Assembly: GCA_003170295.1 (NCBI GenBank)
Contig: PNAJ01000057.1
Coordinates: forward strand, 62,001-126,000
Reading direction: 5' to 3'
Length of the DNA stretch: 64,000 nt
From: Bryobacterales bacterium
Lineage (GTDB): Bacteria; Acidobacteriota; Terriglobia; Bryobacterales; Bryobacteraceae
The notes beneath the pieces are model-generated. The model saw only the letters and a program-made list of their open reading frames with translations. It did not search any database and was not told where the DNA came from. Of this stretch, positions 49,117 through 58,291 are shown piece after piece; positions within the stretch are counted from its first letter, which is position 1, and each line of letters starts with the position of its first letter. Made by a program: the position numbers and the translations under genes.

Positions 49117-50451
49117 TTACTCGCTATGCAACGGCAACTCAATTTGCACCAGCAGCCCCGGCCCCGCATTCTTCGCCGTCATCGTGCCATGATGCACCGT
49201 CACCGCGCGATGCGCGATCGCCAACCCGAGCCCGACCCCTCCAGTCGACGAGTCCCTCGATTCATCCACTCTAAAAAACGGTTTGAAGATTTTAGGCAGC
49301 TCCGCTTCCGGCACACCGGGACCATAATCGCGCACCGAAATCTCCGCGTCGTCATGATCGGAGGCAAGCTTCACCTCGATTGGCGTCCCTTCCGGCGCGT
49401 AGCGGATCGCGTTGCGGACGATGTTTTCCATCGCCCTCCGCAGCAACTCGCGATCTCCGCGGAAGTGCAGCGATTCGGATGCTTCCAGATACACGCGGCA
49501 ACCTCTCGCTTCCGCCTCGACCGCGCAATCGTCGACCACTTCGCGCAGAAAATCGTCGAGCGGTAAGTCCGTCAGGTTCCGAGACGACGGATCGCCCTCG
49601 GCCCTTGTCACCTGCAACAACGCGCCCACCAGATCCGTCAACCGGCCGATTTCTTTCTTCAAACGTACCGTAGCCGCCGTGCGATCCTCAGCCGTTCTCG
49701 ATAACTCGGCCGCGAAGCTCAGCCGCGCCAGAGGCGTGCGCAACTCGTGCGAAATGTCTTGCAACAGGCGCCGCTCGGCGGTGAGCAGCGTTTCCATGCG
49801 CTCCGCCATTTCGTCGAATGCGCGTGCCAGATTGCCGATCTCATCGCGCCGCCGCGAATGGACGCGTGCCGAAAGATCGCCCCGTCCGAATCGATCGACG
49901 GTTCGCGCCAATGCTCGCAGAGGGGAAGCGAGATTCACTGCCAGCAGCCAGCACAGCAGCGCGATCGCCAGAAATACCAACAAATAGTACGGAAGAAAGC
50001 TCCACGGATCGTTGTTCATTGGCTGAGCGACTACAATCCATCGGTACGGCGTGCCTGGGGAAGAGGCCGCCACGATCACATGCTGTTCGCCGCGATGCCG
50101 CAGCGCGCTGAACATTCCAAATGGCCACGGCCATGGCCGCGATTGCCTCTGCGCGAGCCAGGCGGAGCGATCCTCACCCGTTGCCAGATCCCGCCCGGAA
50201 GCATCGGTCAAATGATGCTCGATTTGAAAATGCCGGTCGAGCTTGTCGAGATACGCCTTCAATTGCGGCACGCCACCCGACTCGTATGCTTCGCGCGCTT
50301 CGCCTAACTGCCACGTCGATGTTTTCTCGAACGGTCCGCCGTGTCCAAAAGCGCGCACCGCAGCCGTTGCCGAAATCACCGCGAAAGCGATCAACGAAAA
50401 TACCAGCGTCCCGAAGCACCAGAACAATACTTTTGCGTAAACTGACCTCAT
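49117..50451 (-). CDS. sensor histidine kinase (CpxA-like)
   Basis: HAMP, DISHELRTPLARLSFAAEL, NIVRNAIRYAPEG, DYGPGVPEAELPKIFKPFFRVDESRDSSTGGVGLGLAIAHRAV. Confidence 0.93.
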   Translation of the reverse strand: MRSVYAKVLFWCFGTLVFSLIAFAVISATAAVRAFGHGGPFEKTSTWQLGEAREAYESGGVPQLKAYLDKLDRHFQIEHHLTDASGRDLATGEDRSAWLAQRQSRPWPWPFGMFSALRHRGEQHVIVAASSPGTPYRWIVVAQPMNNDPWSFLPYYLLVFLAIALLCWLLAVNLASPLRALARTVDRFGRGDLSARVHSRRRDEIGNLARAFDEMAERMETLLTAERRLLQDISHELRTPLARLSFAAELSRTAEDRTAATVRLKKEIGRLTDLVGALLQVTRAEGDPSSRNLTDLPLDDFLREVVDDCAVEAEARGCRVYLEASESLHFRGDRELLRRAMENIVRNAIRYAPEGTPIEVKLASDHDDAEISVRDYGPGVPEAELPKIFKPFFRVDESRDSSTGGVGLGLAIAHRAVTVHHGTMTAKNAGPGLLVQIELPLHSE

Positions 50452-50476
50452 CTAGCTGCCCGTCCCTCTAGCAGGA

Positions 50477-50507
50477 GTCACCGCTCCCTGTGGTCGCGGC
50501 TCGGTAA
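50477..50507. repeat. dispersed intergenic palindromic repeat, copy B
   Basis: gtcaCCGCTCCCtgtGGTCGCGGCTCggtaa. Confidence 0.65.
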
Positions 50508-50572
50508 CGAGCCTACCTGTTATCAAATGCTTACACCTAGCAACGTCTGAGTGCCCTGACTTGACGTGGTGG

Positions 50573-50592
50573 CGCAGGCGGTTTCGCCTGCG
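50573..50592. repeat. perfect 8-bp hairpin
   Basis: CGCAGGCG-gttt-CGCCTGCG. Confidence 0.65.
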
Positions 50593-50624
50593 TTCTTTTG
50601 CTTCGAAAACATTCGTCGCAGTCC

Positions 50625-50657
50625 GTCTTGTAGGGCGGCCAATTTTGGCTGCAGCCG
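50625..50657. repeat. dispersed intergenic element, second copy (opposite orientation to 27803-27834)
   Basis: gtcttgtagggcggccaattttggctgcagccg. Confidence 0.7.
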
Positions 50658-50693
50658 CCCTTTCAGGCGGCCGTGTTCCCGAGCCGTACGATC

Positions 50694-51386
50694 TCATTCG
50701 CCTTTCCCCGCAGTAAACATGTACCCCACGCCGCGCACCGTGCGAATGGGCGTCATATCGCCCCGCTCCAGCTTCTTTCGCAGGTGGCTGATATGCACGT
50801 CGAGCGACCGTTCATATGGATTCGATTCGCGCTGATGCAGCACCGCGGTCAATTCATCACGCGAGACAATCCTGCCCGCGGATCGCGCCAGCAGATCCAG
50901 AATGTCGAACTCAATCGAAGTCACGTCGATTTTTTCCGTTCCCGCCCACACTTCGCGCGAGCTCTCATCGAGCGTGAGCCCGTCAATCTCAATCTTATGC
51001 GTCTTGCCTTGCTCCGTCGCGCCAGCGCGTCGCAACACCGCCCGGATGCGCGCCAGCAGTTCGTCGGGTCCAAACGGTTTCGGCAAATAGTCGTCGGCCC
51101 CCGCGTTGAGACCCGCAATGCGATCCCGCTCCTCGGTCCGAGCTGTCAACATGATCACCGGCACGGCGCTACGCCGCCGCAATTGCTTCAGCACTTCGAA
51201 TCCGTCAAGCACCGGCAGCATTCCATCCAGAATCACCAGATCGAAATTTCCTTCGAGCGCGCGCGACAAGCCTCTACGCCCGTCGTGAGCTGCTTCGAGT
51301 GAAAATTCGTGCTGTGAAAAAAAATCGGTCATCAGAGCGCAAAGCTCTGTATCATCCTCCACGAGAAGGATGGATTTTTCTGACAT
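50694..51386 (-). CDS. OmpR/CpxR-type response regulator
   Basis: MSEKSILLVEDDTELC, LVILDGMLPVLDGFEVL, YLPKPF, winged-helix RSLDVHISHLRKKLERGDMTPIRTVRGVGYMF. Confidence 0.93.
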   Translation of the reverse strand: MSEKSILLVEDDTELCALMTDFFSQHEFSLEAAHDGRRGLSRALEGNFDLVILDGMLPVLDGFEVLKQLRRRSAVPVIMLTARTEERDRIAGLNAGADDYLPKPFGPDELLARIRAVLRRAGATEQGKTHKIEIDGLTLDESSREVWAGTEKIDVTSIEFDILDLLARSAGRIVSRDELTAVLHQRESNPYERSLDVHISHLRKKLERGDMTPIRTVRGVGYMFTAGKGE

Positions 51387-51480
51387 CTCTACTTCTTTGT
51401 AACCCATTCCGCTTCTCGAACGTACCGCTTTTACAAAACTTAACGGTAGGAAGCGCCCACGCTGTCGTCTCATAGAGGTA

Positions 51481-52515
51481 ATGAAGAGGCTATTTGCATT
51501 CTTGATTTTCAGTGCAGCCGCATTGGCGCAGCAGAAAGCGATCCTCGGCTCGATCACCGCGTTTAAGGCGGAAGACGCGGTCGTTGTGGTGAAACCCGAC
51601 AATACTGACGCGGTGAACGTAAAGCTGACGCCGGAAACAATCTTTCAGCGCGTCGCCCCGGGCGAGCGCGATTTGAAAAAAGCCGCGACGATGAACATGA
51701 CCGATATGGCGCTAGGCGATCGCGTCCTGGTTTCATTCAAGCCCGGGACCTCTGACGCTCTTCGCATTCTGGTGATGTCGGCGACCGATATAACGAAGCG
51801 CAACGAAGCCGATCGCCTCGATTGGACCAAGCGCGGCGTATCGGGAGTAGTGACGGCGAAAACTGCGAGTACTTTGACCTTAAAGATGGGCGCAACAGTG
51901 ACGGTTGACGATAAAACCGCTTACCGGCGCTATAACTCGGATTCCGTAAAGTTTGCGGACGCGACCATCAGCAAGCTCAGTGAAGTAAACATCGGCGATC
52001 AACTGCGCGCCCGCGGCCTGAAAAGCGAGGACGGGTTGAAAGTAACCGCCGAAGAAGTGGTGTTCGGAACTTTCGTCACCAAAGCCGGTACGATCACGGC
52101 GATCAATCCCGAAACCAAAGAATTGACGGTCTCCGAAATCGGCACCAACAAGTCTCTGGTGATAAAATTCACCGCCGATTCGCAAATCAAAAAAATGCCC
52201 AACATGGCAGGCATGATGCCAGGCCGCGGCGGCCCGCCTCCTCCGGGCGCTCCCGCTCGCATGCCGGATTTGGCGCAAATGATCGAACGGATGCCGGGGG
52301 CAAAACTCGACGATTTGAAAACGGGTGAAAAAATTGTTGTTTCGAGCACAAAAGGCAAGAAATCGGACGAGATTACTGCAATTATGCTGCTGGGTAACGC
52401 GGACATGCTGATTCAAATGGCAACGGTCCCCAGAAGCGCCGCACCGGCCTCGGGCGGGATGGGAATGAGCCCAGGACTGCAAAATCTCGACCTTCCGTCC
52501 ATGATCATGAACTAA
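51481..52515 (+). CDS. DUF5666-like secreted protein with Met/Pro/Gly-rich insert
   Basis: Signal peptide, repeated OB-like TVDDKTAYRR/GDQLRARG units; KMPNMAGMMPGRGGPPPPGAPARMPD insert. Confidence 0.6.
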   Translation: MKRLFAFLIFSAAALAQQKAILGSITAFKAEDAVVVVKPDNTDAVNVKLTPETIFQRVAPGERDLKKAATMNMTDMALGDRVLVSFKPGTSDALRILVMSATDITKRNEADRLDWTKRGVSGVVTAKTASTLTLKMGATVTVDDKTAYRRYNSDSVKFADATISKLSEVNIGDQLRARGLKSEDGLKVTAEEVVFGTFVTKAGTITAINPETKELTVSEIGTNKSLVIKFTADSQIKKMPNMAGMMPGRGGPPPPGAPARMPDLAQMIERMPGAKLDDLKTGEKIVVSSTKGKKSDEITAIMLLGNADMLIQMATVPRSAAPASGGMGMSPGLQNLDLPSMIMN

Positions 52516-52530
52516 AAACGACCTTAAAAC

Positions 52531-55467
52531 ATGAAAAATACATCGATTTGTATCCTTATAGCGTCTTATTTGACCATAATTACGCACGCGCAGAGTCTTC
52601 GCGGTACCGTAACCGACCCATCGGGCGCTCTGGTTCCAAGCGCCCTGGTGCAGCTCCGCGGCCCAGGCCCCGAGCAGCGCGCGACGACCGACGATAAAGG
52701 GCAATACACGTTTACTTCGGTGCGGCCCGGCAACTACACGGTCCGCGTGATTGCCAAGGGTTTCAGCGTCAATCAGAAGCAGAATTTCGAAATCACGTCG
52801 GCGAAAACGCTGGATGTTCAGCTCACTATCGAGGCGGAATCGCAGGTAGTGAATGTTGAGGAGACTGCGGGGCAGGTGACCACCGATCCGGGTTCGAACG
52901 GCGACGCGTTGGTGCTCCATGCCAAAGAATTAGAAGCACTTTCAGACGATCCCGACGAGCTCGCGCAACAGTTGCAGGCGATGGCTGGGCCGGCGGCGGG
53001 ACCGAACGGAGGTCAGATATATATTGACGGGTTCACCGGCGGCAACCTGCCGCCGAAATCGTCGATTCGCGAAGTCCGTATCAATTCGAATCCTTATGCG
53101 CCGGAGTACGACCGTCCGGGATTCGGGCGTATTGAAATTCTGACAAAGCCAGGAACCGACACGATGCACGGGCAGGTGTTTTTCCAGTTCAACAATGAAC
53201 ATTTTAATTCCCGTAGCGCATTGTTTATGCAATCCTCGCTGCCGCCTTATAAACAGATCTTCGAAGGATTCAACCTCGGCGGGCCGATTAAGAAAAACAA
53301 GGCATCGTTCTCGCTCGATTTCGACCGGCGCGATATTACCGAAAATGCGTTCATTCTGGCGACGACGCTCGACAGCAATTTCAATCCGCAAACGATCAAT
53401 CAAGGGGTAGTGACGCCGCAGACGCGCATGACTATCACGCCTCGTCTCGATTACATGATCAACGACAAGAATACGGTAGTGGTGCGGTATCAGAATACAC
53501 GTATCGGCCAGGATGATAACGGTGTCGGCAGCTACAGTTTGTTATCGCAGGCGTACAATTCGACGAATCAGGAAAATACTATCCAGCTCACCGAAACAGC
53601 CGTGCTGAGCGCGAAGGCGATCAATGAAACGCGGTTTCAATACCAGCACGTGACATCGAGCAACATCGCCGCGGATACGACTCCGCAGATCAACGTGGCG
53701 GGGTCGTTCGTGAGCGGGGGCTCGCCCAACGGGAACTCCGGCAGCAGGCAGAACAGCTATGAGCTGACCAACAATACGACCTATGTATTCGGTTTGCACT
53801 CGTTCAAATGGGGCGCGCGCATTCGCGAATCTTCGGTCAGCAATACGTCGATGAACGACTTTAACGGGGCCTACACATTCCTTGGCGGGAGCGGTCCACT
53901 ACTCGATGCGAATAATCATGCAATCGCGGGAACATCAGAGCCGCTCACTGCGCTTCAGGTTTATCAGCGGACCCTGATCGGACAGAAAGCAGGATTGACC
54001 GACGCGCAAATCCGGTTGCTGGGCGGAGGCGCCGCGCAATTTCAACTGGGCGCGGGAACGCCTACCATCAGTGTCAATCAGTTTGACATCGGTCTCTACG
54101 CCAACGACGATTGGCGATTAAAACCGAACCTCACGTTGAGCCTCGGCCTGCGCTATGAGAACCAGACGAACATCAGCGACTACGGGAATTTCGCGCCGCG
54201 CGTGGGTGTTGCATGGGGGATGGACGCGCACGGCGGTAAGCCCGCGAAAACCGTGCTGCGCGCGGGGTTTGGCATCTTTTACGATCGCATCGCATTGAAC
54301 TCGACGCTCAATTCCGAGCTTTATAACGGCATCACGCAGCAGTCGTATTTCATCATGAATCCGGCGTTTTTTCCTGTGATTCCGACGCTTAGCTCGCTCA
54401 CGAAGTCGCCGCAACAACTGCAGGAGTTGTACGCGGAGATCGTGGCGCCGCGTTCTTATCAGGGAAGCATTGGTGTCGACCGGCAGATCAACAAATACGC
54501 CCGCATTAGCGCGCAATACATGACCAATCGAGGGGCGCACTTGACGCGGTCGTTGAATATCAACGCTCCTATTAATGGGACGTATCCGTTTGGTGATTCC
54601 ACGTTGCGGCAGTTGACGGAAGCCAACGGACTTAGCAGGACGAATCAGTTCGTGATGTCGCCCAGCGTCAACTATAAGAAGTTTTTCCTGTTTGGATTTT
54701 ATTCCTATGCGCATGGCAGGAGCGACAACGAGGGAGCGCCGGCCGATCCGTACAATCTGAAAGCGGAGTGGGGCCCGTCGACGTTCGCCGACGTGCGGCA
54801 TCGCGCGGTGATCGGGACCAACATCCCTTTGCCGTGGCAAATCAGCATCAGCCCATTCCTGATGATGAGCAGCGGAGCGCCGTATAACATCACGACCGGC
54901 ATCGATTCCAACGGCGATGGCGTCGCGGCGGAACGGCCGTCGCTTTCGACCAGCGTGTCAGCCGCAAGTTGCACTGGTACGGGCTTCAAGTATGAGGCGG
55001 GCTATGGATGCTTCAATCTGAATCCAGCGCCGGGTACGGCGATCGGGCGGAACTACGGCCGTGGTCCCGCGACGGAGGCGATCATGCTGCGCATCGCGCG
55101 GACGTGGTCGTTTGGAAACAAAGAGACGGCGCAAGGGCCGCAGGGTGGTGGTCCTCCGATGGGCATGGGCGGTGGCGGTCCTCCGCGCGGTGGTCCTCCT
55201 CCGGGTGGCGGCGGTGGTGGTGGCGGCCCGATGATGATGGGCGGCGGAGGCGGCGGGGCAGGGAAGAAATACAGCCTGACTGCGAGCGTGCAAGGGTCCA
55301 ACGTGCTGAATCATACGAATTTTGGAGCACCAGTGGGGAACCTGTCGTCGCCGTACTTCGGCGAATCGATCAGCCTGGCATCGGGCTTCGGGCCTCCTGG
55401 CGGAGGGAGTGGGGGGTCGCCTACGTATAACCGGAAGATCACTTTGCAGATGCGGTTTACTTTCTGA
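52531..55467 (+). CDS. carboxypeptidase-regulatory-like/TonB-dependent outer membrane protein with Gly/Met/Pro-rich insertion
   Basis: SLRGTVTDPSGALVPSALVQL, barrel repeats, C-terminal MRFTF; GGGPPMGMGGGGPPRGGPPPGGGGGGGGPMMMGGGGGG near the C-terminus. Confidence 0.88.
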   Translation: MKNTSICILIASYLTIITHAQSLRGTVTDPSGALVPSALVQLRGPGPEQRATTDDKGQYTFTSVRPGNYTVRVIAKGFSVNQKQNFEITSAKTLDVQLTIEAESQVVNVEETAGQVTTDPGSNGDALVLHAKELEALSDDPDELAQQLQAMAGPAAGPNGGQIYIDGFTGGNLPPKSSIREVRINSNPYAPEYDRPGFGRIEILTKPGTDTMHGQVFFQFNNEHFNSRSALFMQSSLPPYKQIFEGFNLGGPIKKNKASFSLDFDRRDITENAFILATTLDSNFNPQTINQGVVTPQTRMTITPRLDYMINDKNTVVVRYQNTRIGQDDNGVGSYSLLSQAYNSTNQENTIQLTETAVLSAKAINETRFQYQHVTSSNIAADTTPQINVAGSFVSGGSPNGNSGSRQNSYELTNNTTYVFGLHSFKWGARIRESSVSNTSMNDFNGAYTFLGGSGPLLDANNHAIAGTSEPLTALQVYQRTLIGQKAGLTDAQIRLLGGGAAQFQLGAGTPTISVNQFDIGLYANDDWRLKPNLTLSLGLRYENQTNISDYGNFAPRVGVAWGMDAHGGKPAKTVLRAGFGIFYDRIALNSTLNSELYNGITQQSYFIMNPAFFPVIPTLSSLTKSPQQLQELYAEIVAPRSYQGSIGVDRQINKYARISAQYMTNRGAHLTRSLNINAPINGTYPFGDSTLRQLTEANGLSRTNQFVMSPSVNYKKFFLFGFYSYAHGRSDNEGAPADPYNLKAEWGPSTFADVRHRAVIGTNIPLPWQISISPFLMMSSGAPYNITTGIDSNGDGVAAERPSLSTSVSAASCTGTGFKYEAGYGCFNLNPAPGTAIGRNYGRGPATEAIMLRIARTWSFGNKETAQGPQGGGPPMGMGGGGPPRGGPPPGGGGGGGGPMMMGGGGGGAGKKYSLTASVQGSNVLNHTNFGAPVGNLSSPYFGESISLASGFGPPGGGSGGSPTYNRKITLQMRFTF

Positions 55468-55513
55468 GAAGTGGCCAGCGCGGCCCGATGATCCAGAGCG
55501 GTAGGATAGGCTC

Positions 55514-55729
55514 ATGACGATCGAACTCAACTCGGAACAGCAGCGCGTGGTCGATCTCGCGATTCAGTCTGGCGCATACCGCGACTCCAATGAGGTGATT
55601 GCTACGGCGCTATCGATGCTTGCTGAGGACATCGAAGATGGGGCCGTTTCAGAAGCGCGCGCGCATGAGCCGCGATCTACGCTAGCCGAGGTCGAGGCGG
55701 AATTGCGGGCGCGCGGCAAGTTGAGGTGA
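55514..55729 (+). CDS. ParD/CopG-type antitoxin, no adjacent toxin
   Basis: MTIELNSEQQRVVDLAIQSGAYRDSNEVIATALSMLAE. Confidence 0.75.
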   Translation: MTIELNSEQQRVVDLAIQSGAYRDSNEVIATALSMLAEDIEDGAVSEARAHEPRSTLAEVEAELRARGKLR

Positions 55730-55786
55730 AAGATGGAGGGGGGTAGGAGTCGGAGGAAAGGTAACTCTGCCGGATTCCGTATTCGC

Positions 55787-56614
55787 TCAGCCTTCGGATG
55801 CCGAATGCCTCACGCAGCGCAAGGCCGATTGCTCCCGCCAGTACTCATCGCCGACAGGAAGCCAGCCGTGAGGTAGTTTTGCTGTCGCGTTTTCATTGTG
55901 TATCACGATGAATTCGTTCCCCGGCTCGTAGGGGGTATTGACCCAATCTGAGGCACTGTAAATCAGCGCGCTCACATGGGCGTACGCAGGGTCAAGAAAA
56001 ATGTCTGTCTTGACTCGCGCGCCCTTAGCCTTCTGAACCCCATCCCTGTGTTCGAGAGAATAGCCGGCGTGAGCGCCGGTGCTTTTGTTCACGTCCAGGA
56101 CTAGATAGCCAACGCCGAGGGCGGCGCGAACAATTCGCGGAATGGGTTGCTCCAAAAACTGCGTGTAGAGCATACATCCAGAAATCGCGATGACCGCAGC
56201 CTGTTCCTGCTGGATGATCTTGTCCTGAATATAGCCCTTGATGATCCTGGATTTCGTTTCGATGGCGTTTCGTAAGCGGAGGATGAAATCGTCAACGGGC
56301 ACCTCATACGACCCGTTTCTTGGCGGGGCTTCGAGTGCATCCTCGCCACTGCCGGGGTAGGCAACAACAGCTTCAATCCAAACATCAGGGTTTGTCGCGC
56401 GCAGGTCAGGGCCTCTTTGCTTCTTCTTAGTGCGATTCTGCTCAACAATGTTGATTCCAGAGCGCCGGAGAGCGTGCGCTAGGTATAGTTCCCAGAAAAC
56501 GGACGGTGGCATATCCGTCATCGCATGATGGGAGGCGTTCGCGTCTAAGAAATGACAGCATTCTTGCCGAAGCTGCTCACGAAACTTGCGGCCCTGTGAT
56601 GTCATTTCCAACAT
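55787..56614 (-). CDS. hypothetical protein, possible PD-(D/E)XK-like nuclease
   Basis: FWELYLAHALRRSGINIV...RGPDLRATNPDVWIEAVVAYPG: ordered E...D...ExA pattern. Confidence 0.4.
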   Translation of the reverse strand: MLEMTSQGRKFREQLRQECCHFLDANASHHAMTDMPPSVFWELYLAHALRRSGINIVEQNRTKKKQRGPDLRATNPDVWIEAVVAYPGSGEDALEAPPRNGSYEVPVDDFILRLRNAIETKSRIIKGYIQDKIIQQEQAAVIAISGCMLYTQFLEQPIPRIVRAALGVGYLVLDVNKSTGAHAGYSLEHRDGVQKAKGARVKTDIFLDPAYAHVSALIYSASDWVNTPYEPGNEFIVIHNENATAKLPHGWLPVGDEYWREQSALRCVRHSASEG

Positions 56615-56765
56615 AACTTAAGAACTATGATAACGCGGTCGGCGAAGGAGTCGCCTCCCCTTCGCCCCTTGCGCAAGTCGTGGAAAAATCGGGGGAGGTT
56701 GCTGCCCCGGTGTCCGGTTTCCTGGGTCGATACGTGTCATGATGACAAATGGGGGCAAGTTACCG

Positions 56766-57203
56766 ATGTCCACTTTGGGGATCGTTGGTGAAGAGATCGA
56801 CAAACAAGCGGCGCTGGCTAGCGCGGCACTCCAAGGCATCGCGGGCGTTGGGCCGCGTGCTGTCCTCGATATGCTGGGGCCGTACTCGGCGGTACTTTAC
56901 ATTGCCGAGCGCGTTGTCGAATCCGATGTTTTCAACGCGGAACTGGTTCGGTCTCTCCACTCCAAAGTGCTTCCTCTGGAGCGCATGGCTGACAGCATGC
57001 TCGCGGACGCCAGGCAGCGGGGTTATTTCGACGATCCAGATGTAGCCGAGCCGCTTCATTGGCTGGAGACCTGCAATGAGCAAGTGAAGGACTGCATGGT
57101 TGCGCTGGAATCCATGCTGGACCCGCAACTCGACGACCTTATGAACGCGGCGGTTGAGGAGCACCAGCGGGGTGAGACGGTTCCACTGGAGTCGATTCGT
57201 TGA
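56766..57203 (+). CDS. hypothetical protein, candidate antitoxin paired with downstream RelE/ParE toxin
   Basis: C-terminal AAVEEHQRGETVPLESIR resembles the tail of antitoxins encoded before RelE toxins; start approximate. Confidence 0.5.
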   Translation: MSTLGIVGEEIDKQAALASAALQGIAGVGPRAVLDMLGPYSAVLYIAERVVESDVFNAELVRSLHSKVLPLERMADSMLADARQRGYFDDPDVAEPLHWLETCNEQVKDCMVALESMLDPQLDDLMNAAVEEHQRGETVPLESIR

Positions 57204-57215
57204 ATGGGTCGTTGA

Positions 57216-57482
57216 GTGAGCCGCTACAGCCTTTCTGTATCCGGGTCAGCTGCAAAATACCTGGATCGCTGCGACGCGCCGACCCGTGAGCGGTTGCAAC
57301 AGAAGCTCGAAAAGCTAAAGGTCGGTCCCTTCGATAGGCAGAATTCGAAACCCCTGAGGGGCAGGAAAGAGCAGAGATCGGCGAGGGTCGGAGACTTTCG
57401 CATCCTCTTTCAGGTGCACGGCCTTGATATCATCGTTGTTGAGATTGGCCCTCGCGGCGACATATACAAGCACGGGCAGTGA
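57216..57482 (+). CDS. type II toxin, RelE/ParE family
   Basis: SRYSLSVSGSAAKYLDRCDAPTRERLQQKLEKLKVGPFD...LRGRKEQRSARVGDFRILFQVHGLDIIVVEIGPRGDIYK. Confidence 0.88.
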   Translation: MSRYSLSVSGSAAKYLDRCDAPTRERLQQKLEKLKVGPFDRQNSKPLRGRKEQRSARVGDFRILFQVHGLDIIVVEIGPRGDIYKHGQ

Positions 57483-57521
57483 TCGTTTTGCTCATGGTTC
57501 TCGCGTACTGAGAGGACGATC

Positions 57522-57872
57522 ATGGCGAGGAAATTATCCGAATTATTTCAGGCCACGCGCCTGAAGTGCATGAGATCCGAAGATATCAAGAACAGGCAAT
57601 GGACTGACGCCGAACGGCAAGCGATGCGCCGTATTTCCGAACGTCAGGCGGCTGGAAAAAGCTCGCGCGTTAGCCGGGACATCCCTCGGCTGACCGATTC
57701 GCAGTTGGCGGCCATGGTCCGGCTTCGAGATGCCCGGAAGCCGAAAGTCGCGGTGAGCGTGCGTCTTGACCCGCCGGTACTCGATTGGTTGAAATCTAAG
57801 GGCGAGGGGCACTTGACTCGCATCAACGACATCCTTACAAGGCTGATGGAAGCGGAGCGCCGGACGAGATAG
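57522..57872 (+). CDS. BrnA-like antitoxin-family protein
   Basis: C-terminal RKPKVAVSVRLDPPVLDWLKSKGEGHLTRINDILTRLM resembles BrnA DNA-binding region; no BrnT recognised. Confidence 0.55.
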   Translation: MARKLSELFQATRLKCMRSEDIKNRQWTDAERQAMRRISERQAAGKSSRVSRDIPRLTDSQLAAMVRLRDARKPKVAVSVRLDPPVLDWLKSKGEGHLTRINDILTRLMEAERRTR

Positions 57873-57893
57873 GAACAACCTAGGCGATCTTGA

Positions 57894-57923
57894 GTGCCGC
57901 TCCCTGCGGTCACGGCTCGGTAA
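57894..57923. repeat. dispersed intergenic palindromic repeat, copy C
   Basis: gtgCCGCTCCCtgcGGTCaCGGCTCggtaa. Confidence 0.65.
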
Positions 57924-58090
57924 AAGCATGCCGCGTTCCGCTACATGCACGGCTTGGGGTCGAGAAATACGGCCGCTATACAACTAAGCGCTGCACGTTG
58001 ATAACGCATCAGGCCGGCGTGCGGCGGTTTCCTTAATTTGGCCAACCTCGTGCTCACAAGAGGCAGACATCTTAATAGAAGGAAGGTTAT

Positions 58091-58288
58091 ATGCACGAGT
58101 CACACAGGAGAGCGGCGGAGCAGCACGAACTCGCGGCACACGCCCATCGCACGGCGGCCGAGCACAATGAAAAAGGGGATAACCCGACGAGTAACTGGCA
58201 TGCCGAACGGGCGCTGGAGTATTCGAATCACGCTTACGAACTTGCCAAGGATGCGCACACGAAATCCGGGCAGATGGTGACGCTTTAG
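58091..58288 (+). CDS. small His/Ala-rich protein, paralog of the next gene
   Basis: HRRAAEQHELAAHAHRTAAEHNEKG. Confidence 0.6.
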   Translation: MHESHRRAAEQHELAAHAHRTAAEHNEKGDNPTSNWHAERALEYSNHAYELAKDAHTKSGQMVTL

Positions 58289-58291
58289 TTT

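Noticed and set aside
51880-52920. 346-aa minus ORF across the DUF5666-like and TonB-like genes
   Set aside because: Antisense shadow ORF, His/Arg-rich composition, no domain.
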